From Pseudomonas sp. UBA2684 (GTDB lineage Bacteria; Pseudomonadota; Gammaproteobacteria; Pseudomonadales; Pseudomonadaceae): a stretch of DNA of 64,000 bases. The stretch lies in assembly GCA_002354655.1 (NCBI GenBank), contig DELY01000009.1, positions 80,042 to 144,041 of the forward strand, given 5' to 3'. Within the stretch, counting starts at the first letter, position 1. The number at the start of each line of letters is the position of its first letter. Below the pieces are notes generated by a model. That model was not told the origin of the DNA, did not search any database, and saw nothing but the letters and a program-made list of their open reading frames with translations. This document shows, piece by piece, positions 18,691 to 29,561 of this stretch. The position numbers and the translations under genes were made by a program.

Positions 18691-20196
18691 CTAGTTGTTG
18701 TACAGGTCGATAATCGCACTGACCGCCTGAGACTTGACCTTGGACACATCGTTACGCGCCTGCTCGATCTTGTTCAGGTAGACCTCGTCGACGTCGCCGG
18801 TCACGTACTTGCCGTCGAACACCGCACAATCGAAGTGCTCGATCTTGATCTTGCCGCCACCGACCGCCTCGATCAGATCGTGAAGATCCTGATATACCAG
18901 CCAGTCGGCACCGATCAGCTCGGCGACTTCCTCGGTGCTGCGGTTGTGTGCGATCAGTTCGTGCGCGCTGGGCATGTCGATGCCATACACGTTCGGGTAA
19001 CGCACTGCCGGCGCGGCCGAGCAGAAATACACGTTCTTCGCCCCGGCTTCGCGGGCCATCTGGATGATCTGCTTGCAGGTCGTGCCGCGCACGATCGAGT
19101 CGTCCACCAGCATCACGTTCTTGCCGCGGAATTCCAGTTCGATGGCATTGAGCTTCTGCCGCACCGATTTCTTCCGCGCCGCCTGGCCGGGCATGATGAA
19201 AGTGCGGCCGATATAGCGGTTCTTGACGAAGCCTTCGCGGAATTTAACGCCCAGGTGGTTGGCCAACTCCAGCGCCGAGGTGCGGCTGGTGTCGGGAATC
19301 GGGATGACCACATCGATGTCGTGATCGGGGCGTTCGCGGAGAATCTTCTCGGCCAGCTTCTCGCCCATGCGCAGGCGCGCCTTGTACACCGACACGCCGT
19401 CCATGATCGAATCCGGTCGCGCCAGGTAGACATGCTCGAAGATGCACGGCGAGAAATGCGGGTTAGTCGCGCACTGACGGGTCGACAGCTTGCCATCTTC
19501 GGTGATGTACACCGCTTCGCCCGGCGCCAGGTCGCGGATCAGGGTGAAGCCGAGCACGTCCAGCGACACGCTTTCCGAGGCGATCATGTACTCCACGCCT
19601 TCGTCGGTATGCCGCTGGCCGAAAACGATCGGCCGAATGCCGTTGGGGTCGCGGAAGCCGACAATGCCGTAGCCGGTGATCATCGCCACCACCGCATAAC
19701 CGCCACGGCAGCGCTTGTGCACATCGCTGACGGCGGCGAACACATCATCCTCGGTGGGCTGCAACTTGCCGCGCTGGGCCAACTCGTGGGCGAACACGTT
19801 GAGCAGCACTTCCGAATCGGAGTTGGTGTTGACGTGGCGCAGGTCGGATTCGTAGATTTCCTTGGCCAACTGCTCGACGTTGGTCAGGTTGCCGTTGTGC
19901 GCCAGGGTGATGCCATACGGCGAGTTGACGTAGAACGGTTGCGCCTCGGCCGAACTGGAGCTGCCGGCGGTCGGGTAGCGCACATGGCCGATGCCCATAT
20001 GGCCGACCAGGCGCTGCATGTGGCGCTGCTGGAAGACATCGCGCACCAGGCCATTGTCCTTGCGCAGAAATAGCCGCCCATCGTGGCTGGTTACAATACC
20101 GGCAGCATCCTGGCCGCGGTGCTGGAGGACGGTGAGGCCGTCATACAGCGCCTGATTGACGTTCGATTTACCGACGATACCGACAATGCCACACAT
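18691..20196 (-). CDS. purF: amidophosphoribosyltransferase
   Basis: The first committed enzyme of purine synthesis, transferring glutamine amide nitrogen to PRPP. The start is the ATG of MCGIVGIVG, so Cys2 becomes the N-terminal nucleophile after Met removal; three residues upstream in frame are excluded for that reason. The 501-residue protein has the Ntn glutaminase domain and a C-terminal PRPP-binding loop ([13 protein letters not shown]). It is directly downstream of cvpA, as in many gammaproteobacteria. Confidence 0.97.
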   Translation of the reverse strand: MCGIVGIVGKSNVNQALYDGLTVLQHRGQDAAGIVTSHDGRLFLRKDNGLVRDVFQQRHMQRLVGHMGIGHVRYPTAGSSSSAEAQPFYVNSPYGITLAHNGNLTNVEQLAKEIYESDLRHVNTNSDSEVLLNVFAHELAQRGKLQPTEDDVFAAVSDVHKRCRGGYAVVAMITGYGIVGFRDPNGIRPIVFGQRHTDEGVEYMIASESVSLDVLGFTLIRDLAPGEAVYITEDGKLSTRQCATNPHFSPCIFEHVYLARPDSIMDGVSVYKARLRMGEKLAEKILRERPDHDIDVVIPIPDTSRTSALELANHLGVKFREGFVKNRYIGRTFIMPGQAARKKSVRQKLNAIELEFRGKNVMLVDDSIVRGTTCKQIIQMAREAGAKNVYFCSAAPAVRYPNVYGIDMPSAHELIAHNRSTEEVAELIGADWLVYQDLHDLIEAVGGGKIKIEHFDCAVFDGKYVTGDVDEVYLNKIEQARNDVSKVKSQAVSAIIDLYNN

Positions 20197-20241
20197 GTGA
20201 CGCAACCCCTACTGAGTGAAACAGGATAATTCCGAACGCTC

Positions 20242-20796
20242 TTACGGCAGTTTAGGCTGCAACAGCGCGTCTTTGAACGGCAGCTCAGCGGGTGCGCTGA
20301 TGCCACTGGCAAGCCACTCGCTGGACATCCCCAGAATGAGGTTTTTCGACCAGTCTGCGACCATTAAAAAGTGCGGCAGCAGCGTCGACTGCTGCCACCA
20401 TGGATCTTGTTGCACCGGCGCCAGGCTGAGCAGGCCGACCAACACCACGACCAACAGGCCGCCACGGGCGGCGCCGAAGACCATGCCGAGAAAACGATCG
20501 GTACCGGACAAGCCGGTGACGCGAATCAGCTCGCCGATCAAGTAATTGATCAACGCGCCAACCAATAGAGTCAGGACAAACAGCAACGCACAGGCCGCAA
20601 TCACGCGCGCCGACGGTGTTTCGATAAATTCGCTGAGGTGCTGCGACAACGCGCCGCCAAACATCCAGGCGACGACGCCGGCAATGATCCAGGTGAGCAG
20701 CGACAGGGCTTCTTTGACGAAACCACGGCTCAAGCTGATCAGACTCGATATGGCGATGATGGCGATAATCGCCCAATCAACCCAGGTGAATGCCAC
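20242..20796 (-). CDS. cvpA: CvpA family membrane protein
   Basis: 184 residues with four hydrophobic helices (starting about residues 5, 28, 64 and 100). The family was named for colicin V production and is linked to envelope homeostasis. The opening FTWVDWAIIAIIAISSLISL is typical. It lies between the dedD-like gene and purF, matching the cvpA-purF pairing. The role in this organism is inferred from family only. Confidence 0.93.
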   Translation of the reverse strand: MAFTWVDWAIIAIIAISSLISLSRGFVKEALSLLTWIIAGVVAWMFGGALSQHLSEFIETPSARVIAACALLFVLTLLVGALINYLIGELIRVTGLSGTDRFLGMVFGAARGGLLVVVLVGLLSLAPVQQDPWWQQSTLLPHFLMVADWSKNLILGMSSEWLASGISAPAELPFKDALLQPKLP

Positions 20797-20864
20797 GATT
20801 CAGGCTACCGACGGAAAAGGCGCTGCATTTTAGCAGAGCCCTTGCCATCGAGTAAGCAGAGGAT

Positions 20865-21467
20865 TTAGCCGCGCTCCGGCTGAAAGCGCACGATGAAGCC
20901 GTTGAGCTTCTGCTGACGATTCAACTGATCACGCAGGCGATCCGCTTCGGCGCGCTCGATCAACGGGCCGACAAACACTCGATTCATTCCGTCAACGCTA
21001 CGGATGTAGGCGTTGTAGCCCTGGCTGCGCAAGGTTTTCTGCAGGGTTTCGGCACCACTGCGGCTGGACAGGCTGGCCAGCTGCACCGACCAACTGACCG
21101 GCAAGCTGTTGGCATCCAGGCGACTGGCGGGCGTTTGCGTGGGTGCCGCAACTTGCGCAGGGGGCGCGACAACAGGCTCGGCCGCAGCGACTGGCGCTTG
21201 CTCGTTAGCCGCGGCTTGGTCAGGCACAGCAGCCATGGGCTCGCTCGGCACGGGTTCTTGCGGCAAGACCTGCGGCTCGGGCACCGTCACCGGCTGCATG
21301 TCAATCTGCGGCATCGCCGGCGCTTGCGGCATGGCCGGCGCATCGACCACCACTCGGCGCAACTCGTCTTCACGCGACAGCAACATGGGCAGGAATATCA
21401 CCGCCAGCGCCACCAGCACCAGGGCACCGACCATGCGCTGCTTCAATCCTTTATCCAGCAAAGCCAT
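20865..21467 (-). CDS. SPOR domain protein, DedD-like
   Basis: A 200-residue inner-membrane protein. ATG at 21467 ([10 protein letters not shown]) gives a short cytoplasmic tail, one membrane helix (about 12-30), a Pro/Ala/Gln-rich periplasmic linker and a C-terminal SPOR domain (from about residue 122), which binds denuded peptidoglycan at division sites. It overlaps the 3' end of folC by 17 bp. The order accD-folC-dedD-cvpA-purF is common in the class. A longer frame upstream lacks membrane-topology support. Confidence 0.9.
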   Translation of the reverse strand: MALLDKGLKQRMVGALVLVALAVIFLPMLLSREDELRRVVVDAPAMPQAPAMPQIDMQPVTVPEPQVLPQEPVPSEPMAAVPDQAAANEQAPVAAAEPVVAPPAQVAAPTQTPASRLDANSLPVSWSVQLASLSSRSGAETLQKTLRSQGYNAYIRSVDGMNRVFVGPLIERAEADRLRDQLNRQQKLNGFIVRFQPERG

Positions 21468-22758
21468 CCTGCACTTCCCCTTTGGCATGGCGGGCCAGCC
21501 AGTCCAGGGCCTCGGCCACGCAGTAAAAAGATCCGAACAGCAGAATTTCATCTTCTGCGGATGCCTGCACGCATTGTGCCTGCAAGGCTGTCGGCACATC
21601 GATATAGGCCGTCACCTGCGCGCCACGCTTGTGTAAATACGCCTGCAACTCGGCCGCCGGCCGCGTGCGGCTGGTTGGCAACGCAGCCACCGCCCAGTCA
21701 GCCACCTCCGCCAACAAAGGCGTGACCACGCCGGCCAGATCCTTGTCGGCCAACAAGCCGAACACGGCAAGGCGCTTGCCTCGCGGCGGCCGCGCAGCCA
21801 AGCGCTGAGCCAGGTACTCGGCAGCATGCGGATTATGCCCAACATCCAGCAGCAGCGTGAGTGACTTACCCTGCCAATTCACCGTTCTGCGATCCAGCCG
21901 CCCCGTAACCCGGGTCGCCGCGAGCGCGCGAACAATCTGCTCTTCACGCCAGGGCAGATTGAGCAAGGCATAAGCCTGCAAGGCAAGTGCGGCGTTCTCC
22001 ATAGGCAAATCGAGCAGCGGCAAGCGCTCCAGGCGCAATACCTGGCCTTGCTCATTCAGCCCGTACCAGGACCAACCGTGCGCATCGATGCTCAGGTCAT
22101 AATCGCGGCCCCGCAGGAAAAACGGTGCATCCAGCAAAGCCACCTGCTCCAGCAAAGGCTGCGGCGGTTCGAGGTCGCCACACAGCGCAGGCTTGCCGGA
22201 GCGAAAGATCCCGGCCTTTTCAAAGGCCACCGATTCGCGGGTGTCACCCAGCCAATCGGCATGATCGAGACCAATACTCGTCACCAGCGCCAGGTCGGCA
22301 TCGATCAGATTGACCGCGTCCAAGCGCCCGCCCAAGCCGACTTCCAGCACGACGGCATCCAGGGCCGCCTGCTGAAACAGCCAAAAAGCCGCCAGAGTCC
22401 CCATCTCGAAATACGTCAGGGAGGTCTCGCCACGCGCCGCTTCCACCGCGGCGAACGCTGCGCACAACTCGGCATCGCTGGCTTCGACGCCAGCCACTTG
22501 CACCCGTTCGTTGTAACGCAGCAGGTGAGGCGAGCTGTACACGCCGACCTTAAGGCCCTGCTCTTGCAGCAGAGAGGCCAAAAACGCGCAGGTAGAACCC
22601 TTGCCGTTGGTGCCAGTAACCGTAATGACCAACGGCGCCGGCTTGCCCAATCCCAAGCCCTGCGCCACCGCCCTGGAGCGCTCCAAGCCCATATCGATGG
22701 CGCTAGGGTGCAATTGCTCCAGGTACGCCAGCCAATCGGCGAGGGAACGCTCAGTCAT
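21451..22758 (-). CDS. folC: bifunctional folylpolyglutamate/dihydrofolate synthase
   Basis: A Mur-ligase-family enzyme of 435 residues that adds glutamate to folates and dihydropteroate. The P-loop [10 protein letters not shown] (about residues 45-54) and [13 protein letters not shown] near the C-terminal domain are diagnostic. Its start overlaps the accD stop by 4 bp, and its end overlaps the SPOR protein gene. Confidence 0.97.
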   Translation of the reverse strand: MTERSLADWLAYLEQLHPSAIDMGLERSRAVAQGLGLGKPAPLVITVTGTNGKGSTCAFLASLLQEQGLKVGVYSSPHLLRYNERVQVAGVEASDAELCAAFAAVEAARGETSLTYFEMGTLAAFWLFQQAALDAVVLEVGLGGRLDAVNLIDADLALVTSIGLDHADWLGDTRESVAFEKAGIFRSGKPALCGDLEPPQPLLEQVALLDAPFFLRGRDYDLSIDAHGWSWYGLNEQGQVLRLERLPLLDLPMENAALALQAYALLNLPWREEQIVRALAATRVTGRLDRRTVNWQGKSLTLLLDVGHNPHAAEYLAQRLAARPPRGKRLAVFGLLADKDLAGVVTPLLAEVADWAVAALPTSRTRPAAELQAYLHKRGAQVTAYIDVPTALQAQCVQASAEDEILLFGSFYCVAEALDWLARHAKGEVQDGFAG

Positions 22759-23642
22759 GCCGTTGCCGGTAGCGCAGCAGCCGGTGCAGGTCGACCCATC
22801 AACTGAGCCAACAGGCGGGCGAGACGCGGACGCAACTCTTCGCGGTGAATGATCATGTCGATAGCGCCATGCTCAAGAAGAAACTCGCTGCGCTGGAAAC
22901 CTTCCGGCAGCTTCTCGCGCACGGTCTGCTCGATCACGCGCGGGCCGGCAAAACCGATCAGCGCCTTGGGCTCGGCGACGATCACGTCGCCCAGCATCGC
23001 CAGACTGGCGGAAACACCACCATAGACCGGATCGGTCAACACCGAGATGAACGGGATGCCTTCTTCGCGCAAACGCGCCAGAACGGCAGAGGTCTTGGCC
23101 ATCTGCATCAAGGAAATCAGCGCTTCCTGCATGCGTGCACCACCCGACGCAGAGAAACACACGAACGGGCAACGCTGCTCCAACGCCACGTTCGCGGCAC
23201 GCACGAAGCGCTCACCGACGATCGCCCCCATCGAGCCACCCATAAAGGAGAACTCAAAGGCGCAGGTCACTATCGGCATTTTTTCCAGGGTGCCGCGCAT
23301 AGCGATCAATGCGTCCTTTTCGCCGGTCTGTTTCTGCGCCGCGACCAGACGATCCTTGTACTTTTTGCTATCGCGGAATTTCAGGCGATCCACCGGCTCC
23401 AGGTCGGCGCCGATTTCCTCACGCCCCTCGGCATCGAGGAAGATATCCAGGCGCGCACGCGCATCGATGCGCATGTGGTGATTGCACTTGGGGCAAACAT
23501 CCAGGGTCTTTTCCAGCTCGGGCTTGTACAGCACCGCATCGCAAGACGGGCACTTGTGCCACAAGCCTTCCGGCACCGAACTCTTCTTGACCTCGGAACG
23601 CATGATCGATGGGATCAGTTTGTCTACCAACCAGTTGCTCAT
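22755..23642 (-). CDS. accD: acetyl-CoA carboxylase carboxyltransferase subunit beta
   Basis: The beta subunit of the carboxyltransferase that makes malonyl-CoA. The 295-residue protein has a zinc ribbon (CPSC and CPKC) at its N-terminus and the crotonase-fold core ([18 protein letters not shown]). The start MSNWLVDKL at 23642 is supported by GGAG 10 bases upstream; an ATG three codons earlier sits too close to that site. Confidence 0.97.
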   Translation of the reverse strand: MSNWLVDKLIPSIMRSEVKKSSVPEGLWHKCPSCDAVLYKPELEKTLDVCPKCNHHMRIDARARLDIFLDAEGREEIGADLEPVDRLKFRDSKKYKDRLVAAQKQTGEKDALIAMRGTLEKMPIVTCAFEFSFMGGSMGAIVGERFVRAANVALEQRCPFVCFSASGGARMQEALISLMQMAKTSAVLARLREEGIPFISVLTDPVYGGVSASLAMLGDVIVAEPKALIGFAGPRVIEQTVREKLPEGFQRSEFLLEHGAIDMIIHREELRPRLARLLAQLMGRPAPAAALPATA

Positions 23643-23862
23643 GCTCTTCATTCTCCAACGCTGTAGGTTCGAACAGGCGTGCGACACAAGGCCACTCAGC
23701 ACATTCAAACGAATTCATGAGGACAGCTTCCGCAGGGGCCGGCACCTATAACCGGAAAAACCCGCCACCTCGACTTCGACTGCCAAAAGCCATCACCGCA
23801 GTACGTGCAACAGGTTTATGGACGGCCATGCCCACAGCGCCGTCACATCAGCGCCCGATCAG

Positions 23863-24486
23863 CTAACCGCCAGCCCTGACCGCCCGCGTGAATGCGCGAA
23901 TCTTTTCCGCATCTTTTATGCCTTTACTCGCCTCGACCCCACCACTGACATCCACCGCATAAGGCTGCACTTGCTCGATGGCGCAGCGCACGTTATCCGG
24001 CGTCAAACCGCCCGCCAGAATGATCGGCATGTTCAAGCCGCGCGGCACCAACGACCAATCGAACGCCTCACCCGTACCACCCGGCACACCCGCGACAAAG
24101 GTATCCAGCAACACGCCAGCCGCTGCGCTATACAAGGCGATCTGCGCAGCGAGATCAACACCGGGCTGGACCCGCAGCGCCTTGATGTACGGACGCTGGA
24201 AACGCTCGCAGTCATCAGGCGTTTCATCACCGTGAAACTGCAGCAAGTCCAGCGGCACAGCATCAAGAATTGCGCTCAACTCACTACTGCTGGCATCGAC
24301 AAACAAGCCAACCGTGGTAACGAACGGCGGCAATGCCGCAATGATCGCCTGCGCCTGCTGCAAGCTCACAGCACGCGGACTTTTGCCATAGAACACCAAG
24401 CCGATGGCGTCCGCACCGGCATCAGCGGCGACTAGGGCATCTTCTATGCGGGTAATTCCGCAGATCTTGCTGCGAACGACTGACAA
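23863..24486 (-). CDS. trpF: phosphoribosylanthranilate isomerase
   Basis: A TIM-barrel enzyme of tryptophan synthesis, 207 residues. The N-terminal KICGITR carries the catalytic Cys, QFHGDE is the second signature, and the C-terminal VDVSGGVE is the phosphate-binding region. It is separated from other trp genes and located between truA and accD, as usual in Pseudomonas. Confidence 0.97.
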   Translation of the reverse strand: MSVVRSKICGITRIEDALVAADAGADAIGLVFYGKSPRAVSLQQAQAIIAALPPFVTTVGLFVDASSSELSAILDAVPLDLLQFHGDETPDDCERFQRPYIKALRVQPGVDLAAQIALYSAAAGVLLDTFVAGVPGGTGEAFDWSLVPRGLNMPIILAGGLTPDNVRCAIEQVQPYAVDVSGGVEASKGIKDAEKIRAFTRAVRAGG

Positions 24487-24538
24487 CGGGGGAATACCTC
24501 TCGCAAAGCCCGGATGGTAACAAATGACGTTCTAGGCG

Positions 24539-25396
24539 TCAGCCGACATCCGGCAGGCCAGAAAGGAAATGCGGCCCAAGGTAGCGCGTGGGCAGATCGA
24601 ACTCGTCGGGGTAGTCGACCTGCACCAGATACAACCCGTACGGGTGCGCAGTCACGCCACCGGTACGCCGCACGCCGGCCTCCAGCACCTCGCGCGCCCA
24701 CTCTACCGGTCGCTCGCCCGCACCGATGGTCATCAACACACCCGCGATATTACGCACCATGTGGTGCAAGAAGGCATTGGCGCGAATATCCAGCACGATA
24801 AACCGGCCATGCTCAAGCAACTGCAAATGATGCACGGTCTTGATCGGTGACTTGGCCTGGCATTGGCGCGCCCGGAATGCACTGAAGTCATGCGTACCGA
24901 CAAATGCCCTGGCCGCTTCACGCATGCGCGCGACATCCAGCGGCCGGTGATTCCAGGTGACTTCCTCGGCCATGTGCGCGGGACGTATCTGATCGTTGTA
25001 GATCACATAGCGGTAGCGCCGGGCCATGGCGCAGAAACGCGCATCGAAATGTGCCGGCATGAGCTTTGCCCACGCCACACTGATGTCCGCCGGCAGATTC
25101 ATGTTGGCGCCCATCACCCAGGCATGCATGGAACGCTCGACCGGCGTATCGAAGTGCACAACCTGGGCACTGGCATGCACCAGGGCATCGGTACGACCGG
25201 CGCAACTCAGGGTGACCGGCACACCGCCAGCGACTTTGCCCAAGGCCTTTTCCAGCGATTCCTGAATCGTCGGCACACCTGCCCGCTGGCGCTGAAAGCC
25301 ACGGTAGCGTGAACCCTTGTATTCAACGCCGAGGGCGACTTTATAAAAGCCAACGGCAGCCGAGTCGGCTGCCGCTGTAGGTAGAACATCAGACAT
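24539..25396 (-). CDS. truA: tRNA pseudouridine(38-40) synthase
   Basis: Modifies U38-40 in the tRNA anticodon arm. The catalytic Asp is in CAGRTDALVHA, and GVEYKGSRYRGFQRQ near the start and FLHHMVRN near the end are conserved. At 285 residues it is close to the family norm. It is 3 bp downstream of fimV, suggesting cotranscription. Confidence 0.97.
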   Translation of the reverse strand: MSDVLPTAAADSAAVGFYKVALGVEYKGSRYRGFQRQRAGVPTIQESLEKALGKVAGGVPVTLSCAGRTDALVHASAQVVHFDTPVERSMHAWVMGANMNLPADISVAWAKLMPAHFDARFCAMARRYRYVIYNDQIRPAHMAEEVTWNHRPLDVARMREAARAFVGTHDFSAFRARQCQAKSPIKTVHHLQLLEHGRFIVLDIRANAFLHHMVRNIAGVLMTIGAGERPVEWAREVLEAGVRRTGGVTAHPYGLYLVQVDYPDEFDLPTRYLGPHFLSGLPDVG

Positions 25397-25399
25397 GTA

Positions 25400-28234
25400 T
25401 CAAACCAGTTTGCCGATCAGCTCTCGCGCTTCCTGCTGCTGACCATCGTTACCTTCGGCGATCACTTCATCGAGGATGTCACGGGCACCCTCGGTATCGC
25501 CCATATCGATATACGCTCGCGCCAAATCCAGCTTGGTCGCGGTTTCATCGGTGCCGGAGAGGAAGTCGAAATCATCATCGCTATCCAGACCCGCAGTGTG
25601 CGGCGTGCTCAGCGCAACGGACTCGTCGAACTCACCCGGCTGATCCAGACTATCCGCCAATTGATCCAGCTCAGCAGTCACTTCATCGAGCTGAGCGGCA
25701 AAACTGTCACGAACCGACTCCGCTGGAGCCTCATCATTCAGCGACAGGTCGAAATCGGCCGGCAAGTCAAACTCGCTCGCGGACGCATCGCTTGGCAGAT
25801 CGAGCGCCAGATCCGCCAGCTCATTGCTAATCGGGGCAGCGTTCGGCTCATCATCCAGGCTCAGCAGGAACTCATCATCCTCGGCAACTGACTTGCTTTC
25901 GCTGTCCAGATCCAGGCTGAAATCCGCCAGGTCATTGCCCAATTCCAGGCTATCGCCGGCAGCATCATCCAAACTCAAATCGAACCCCAGGTCATCGTCT
26001 TTATTGGCGAGCGGCGCAGCGGGAGCTCCCAGATCGAGATCACTGTCCAGCGACAGGCTATCCAAATCAGTCAGCGCGGCATCAGCCTGCAGATCACGAT
26101 TCAGATCGGACTCCAGATCATCCAGGCTCAGGTCGAATGCATCATCATCCAGATCGCCTGCTGCCGCAGCCGGCTGACTTGGCTCATCCAGGGTCAGATC
26201 GTCAAGACTGAAACTGTCCAGGTCATCGTCAGACGCCACCGCCGCCATACCTGCCCCGACGAACGCAGCCATGGCTGGATATTTAGCTTTGAGCAAATCA
26301 GTTTCAGCGGCAGCACCGCCGATTTCACGCAGCTCGTTTTCTTGGCGGGCAAAGCCTTCGCGATCGCCCAGCTCGGCATACACTTCCATCAGTTTCAAAC
26401 GCAGATCGCCGCGCTGAGGTTCGTCGTTGATGGCGTTCTGCAGTAGCTCGGCAGCCTGATTGAAACGGCCGTAGGCAATATAAATGTCCGCCTCGCCCAA
26501 TGCGTCGCCCGTTTGCGCGGTCACACGCTCTTCGCTGGCCGCTGCTGTGCTGGCATGGTCATCAAGCTCCTCGGGGAAACTGTCGAAGCTATCGGACTGC
26601 AGCTGCATATCGTTATCAAAGGGGTTGTTGCCACTCTCGGCGGCCAGGCTCTCTTGTAGCTCCGCTTCTTTCAGCGCATTACGCCGCGACAACATCATCA
26701 GACCGATCAACAACACCAGCAACGCACCACCGCCGGCGATACCCAAGAGCATCGGATTGGCCAGCAAATCATCCAGGGTGTTGAGCTGCGGTTGTTCGGC
26801 AGCGGCCGGAGCAGCCGGTTTTGGCGCGACCTGAGCCGGCGCCGCTGGTTTTTCAGCAACAGCAGGAGCCGGTTCAACGGCTACAGCCGGCTCAGAGGCC
26901 GGCTGCTGGGTATTGGCTTCGGGAGCCGGGGCTGGTTTAACCGCTGGTTCCTCGCTGTAGTTGTAATCCGGCGCCTCGGCCTCCGGCGGTGTAGCCGGTG
27001 GCGCTGCCACGGGTTCCGGGGCCGGCGCCGCAGCTTTTTCAGGCTCGGCTTTCAGCGGCTCGGCGACTGGAGCAACAGCAGGCGCCTTACCTTGCGCGGC
27101 AAGATCGGCCTGTAGCTTGGCCAGTTGGTCATCTTTCAGTTGAATCAAGCGCTGCAACTTGTCGAGCTGACCTTGCAGATCACCCATGCGGCCTTTCAGC
27201 TCGTCATTCTCACGACGCGTCGAGTCCAGGCTTTCCTGGGTAACAGCCAGCTTATCTGTCAGCACCTTGCTGTCAGCGGCACCCTTATCGCTACCGCTGG
27301 TGGCTTTGCCGGTATCGGCGGAAACCAGTTTCAGGCTGTCCTGGGTTTTCACCTCGGCGGGGGCGGCGCCGACCACACTGCGTTTGGTTGCATCCAACTG
27401 ACGAGCACTGGCAGCGACACTACGCCCTTCACGCCACGCCGCATTTTGCTCGGCCACTTGGGCAATGGCTTCCGCCCGAGCACGGCTATTGATTTGTTGC
27501 TCTTCTGGCAGACGCAGTACCTGGCCGCTCTTCATGCGGTTGATATTGCCGCCAATAAAGGCATCGGGATTCAGGTCCTGAATGGCCAGCATGGTCTGAT
27601 GAATGCTGCCACTACCGCGCACGCGCTGAGCGATTTCCCAGAGCGTGTCATTCGCCGTAGTTTTGTATTCGTTACCCTGCAAAGCTGCGGGTGCAGCGGC
27701 AGGTGGACGCGGCGCGGGTGCGCTGGGTTGTGGGGCCGGACGCGGTGCAGGCGCCTGAGCAGCCGATGGACGCGGCGCTGGCGCGGCAACCGGCAGTTGC
27801 GGCGCGGCAGCGGCGGCAGCGGTTTGCGGCGAGTACAGCGGCGGGTCGAGCAGCAGGGTGTACTCACGCAGCAAGCGACCGTTCGGCCACAGCACCTCAA
27901 CCAGGAAGTTCAGGTAAGGCTCACGCACCGGTTTGTTCGAGGTCACCCGGATGACGCTCTTGCCGTTTGGCTTGAGCACCGGGGTGAACTTCAGGTCGGT
28001 TAGAAAGTATTGGCGGTCGACGCCAGCCTTGGTGAACTCTTCAGGGGAAGCCAGGTTCGGCAGCACTTCCGTGGAGGCCAGGTCGCGCACCTCCAGCAAT
28101 TCGATCTCAGCCACCAACGGCTGATTCAGCGCCGATTGCAGGGTCATTTCACCCAGCCCCAGCGCGTGCGCCATACCGGAGGACAGTGCCGAAGCAGCTG
28201 CGATTGCCAGCACCAGTTTGCGAACCCGAACCAT
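25400..28234 (-). CDS. fimV: pilus assembly/polar hub protein FimV
   Basis: A 944-residue inner-membrane protein needed for type IV pilus secretin assembly and polar signalling in Pseudomonas. The start at 28234 (MVRVRKLVLA) has AAGGG 8 bases upstream and gives a signal peptide ending near AHA. A conserved periplasmic domain (25-135), a Pro/Ala linker, a peptidoglycan-binding LysM domain (189-243), a coiled coil, one transmembrane helix (LLGIAGGGALLVLLIGLMML) and a highly acidic Asp/Leu-rich cytoplasmic part with TPR and a C-terminal FimV helix bundle follow. A longer frame upstream lacks a ribosome binding site. Confidence 0.96.
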   Translation of the reverse strand: MVRVRKLVLAIAAASALSSGMAHALGLGEMTLQSALNQPLVAEIELLEVRDLASTEVLPNLASPEEFTKAGVDRQYFLTDLKFTPVLKPNGKSVIRVTSNKPVREPYLNFLVEVLWPNGRLLREYTLLLDPPLYSPQTAAAAAAPQLPVAAPAPRPSAAQAPAPRPAPQPSAPAPRPPAAAPAALQGNEYKTTANDTLWEIAQRVRGSGSIHQTMLAIQDLNPDAFIGGNINRMKSGQVLRLPEEQQINSRARAEAIAQVAEQNAAWREGRSVAASARQLDATKRSVVGAAPAEVKTQDSLKLVSADTGKATSGSDKGAADSKVLTDKLAVTQESLDSTRRENDELKGRMGDLQGQLDKLQRLIQLKDDQLAKLQADLAAQGKAPAVAPVAEPLKAEPEKAAAPAPEPVAAPPATPPEAEAPDYNYSEEPAVKPAPAPEANTQQPASEPAVAVEPAPAVAEKPAAPAQVAPKPAAPAAAEQPQLNTLDDLLANPMLLGIAGGGALLVLLIGLMMLSRRNALKEAELQESLAAESGNNPFDNDMQLQSDSFDSFPEELDDHASTAAASEERVTAQTGDALGEADIYIAYGRFNQAAELLQNAINDEPQRGDLRLKLMEVYAELGDREGFARQENELREIGGAAAETDLLKAKYPAMAAFVGAGMAAVASDDDLDSFSLDDLTLDEPSQPAAAAGDLDDDAFDLSLDDLESDLNRDLQADAALTDLDSLSLDSDLDLGAPAAPLANKDDDLGFDLSLDDAAGDSLELGNDLADFSLDLDSESKSVAEDDEFLLSLDDEPNAAPISNELADLALDLPSDASASEFDLPADFDLSLNDEAPAESVRDSFAAQLDEVTAELDQLADSLDQPGEFDESVALSTPHTAGLDSDDDFDFLSGTDETATKLDLARAYIDMGDTEGARDILDEVIAEGNDGQQQEARELIGKLV

Positions 28235-28389
28235 AGCGTTATCCCTTGTTTTATCTTTTTTTCTCGGCATGCGAGAGGGTCTTGATAACTGCTGCCTGCA
28301 TCCACCCGAAGGCGGTTCCCCATTCAGCAATCAACTTAGCCAGTATTGCCAAGCTCGAAAGATTCTTCAAATTTCTAGGTAAGTATCTT

Positions 28390-29400
28390 TTACAGATAGT
28401 GTTTTATCAATAACTCGGCTAATTGCACAGCGTTCAAGGCAGCGCCTTTTCTCACATTATCAGACGTAATCCACAAATTGAGTTCTGTCGGGTCGTCCAG
28501 TCCGCCACGGACGCGACCGACATACACCACATCCTGGCCGACGGCATCGCCTACCGCCGTCGGATAATCGCCCGGTTCGATGTATTCGAGGACGGTCGAA
28601 CCCTGCAGCGCCGCACAAACAGCCGCCACCTCGACCGCATCTTCAGCCTGCAACGACACACTGATGCTGTCGCCAAAGAACACCGGCGCCTGCACACATG
28701 TGGCCGAGACCTTTAAGTCTGGCGCCGCCAGCAACGCCTTCAGCTCACTGGCCAAACGTCTCTCCAGCGCACCATGCCCGCTGCTGTCCGGGGCATCCAC
28801 CTGGGCCAACAGATTAAAGGCTATTTGTTGGTCGAATAACCGCGGCTCCAGCGGACGCGCATTGAGCAGCTCGGCGGTTTGCCGCGCCAACTCGGACACC
28901 CCTTCCCGCCCGCGACTGGACACGGCCAAACACGCGGTGACCGCCAGCCGCCGCACCTTTATCTGCTCGCGCACAGCCGCCAACACCACGGCCACGGCAA
29001 TGCTCGGCGCACTGGGACTGGTCAACCGATAGGGTGCGGACAGCGTTTTGAGCAGCTCAGGGTTCACTTCGGGCACAACCCGTGGCGCTTGCTCGGCGGG
29101 CAGGGCCGCGGCCAGATCGATGAGCGTGCATCCTGCGGCATGCACCTGATCGGCATAAGTACGGGTAACCGCTTCATTGGCGGCAAAGAACACCAGATTG
29201 ACGCTGGCAAAGTCGAACGACTCCAGCGTGCGCACTCGCAGGTTCTTGCCCTTGAAAGACAGCGCCCGTCCAGCCGACTCGCCACTGGCCAGTAGGTGCA
29301 GGTTGCCCACCGGAAAATCGCGCTCTTCGAGCAGTTGCACGAGGGTTTCACCGACACTGCCGGTGGCGCCAATCACGGCAATATCAAAGGTACGGGTCAT
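28390..29400 (-). CDS. aspartate-semialdehyde dehydrogenase-like protein lacking the catalytic Cys
   Basis: A 336-residue paralogue of the asd product encoded 161 bp upstream on the same strand. The NADP-binding GATGSVG motif (residues 11-17) is kept. Where active enzymes have Asn-Cys-Ser/Thr this protein reads SPSAPSIA, with Ala131 at the position of the nucleophile. It is therefore probably inactive as a dehydrogenase, like the usg-type proteins found near asd/truA in enterobacteria and Pseudomonas (PA3116 in PAO1). The ATG at 29400 is preferred over one two codons upstream by spacing to AGAAG. Confidence 0.9.
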   Translation of the reverse strand: MTRTFDIAVIGATGSVGETLVQLLEERDFPVGNLHLLASGESAGRALSFKGKNLRVRTLESFDFASVNLVFFAANEAVTRTYADQVHAAGCTLIDLAAALPAEQAPRVVPEVNPELLKTLSAPYRLTSPSAPSIAVAVVLAAVREQIKVRRLAVTACLAVSSRGREGVSELARQTAELLNARPLEPRLFDQQIAFNLLAQVDAPDSSGHGALERRLASELKALLAAPDLKVSATCVQAPVFFGDSISVSLQAEDAVEVAAVCAALQGSTVLEYIEPGDYPTAVGDAVGQDVVYVGRVRGGLDDPTELNLWITSDNVRKGAALNAVQLAELLIKHYL

Positions 29401-29455
29401 GAGCATGCTTCTGACGAAATAAGCCCAGCACTCTATAGGGGAGGCCCACAAATGC

Positions 29456-29516
29456 ATAGGAGCGAGCCGGCCGGCGATCGGCCAGATGACCCATCGCGAG
29501 CAGAACTCGCTCCTAT
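29456..29516. repeat. REP-type inverted repeat between asd and its paralogue
   Basis: Arms ATAGGAGCGAG (29456-29466) and CTCGCTCCTAT (29506-29516) are perfect inverted copies. The right arm continues into CGCGATGGG-type sequence, matching the GGAGCGAG...CTCGCGA core of Pseudomonas REP elements. It lies in the 161-bp gap after asd and may stabilise or terminate transcripts. Confidence 0.7.
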
Positions 29517-29561
29517 TGATTAGTGCACCCAGCGTTCAGACAAAGCTGACCGCTTGGGTTT

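Noticed and set aside
25400-26700. Repetitive acidic tract in fimV as a DNA repeat element
   Set aside because: The Asp/Leu repeats are part of the normal acidic cytoplasmic region of FimV and not a nucleotide-level repeat.
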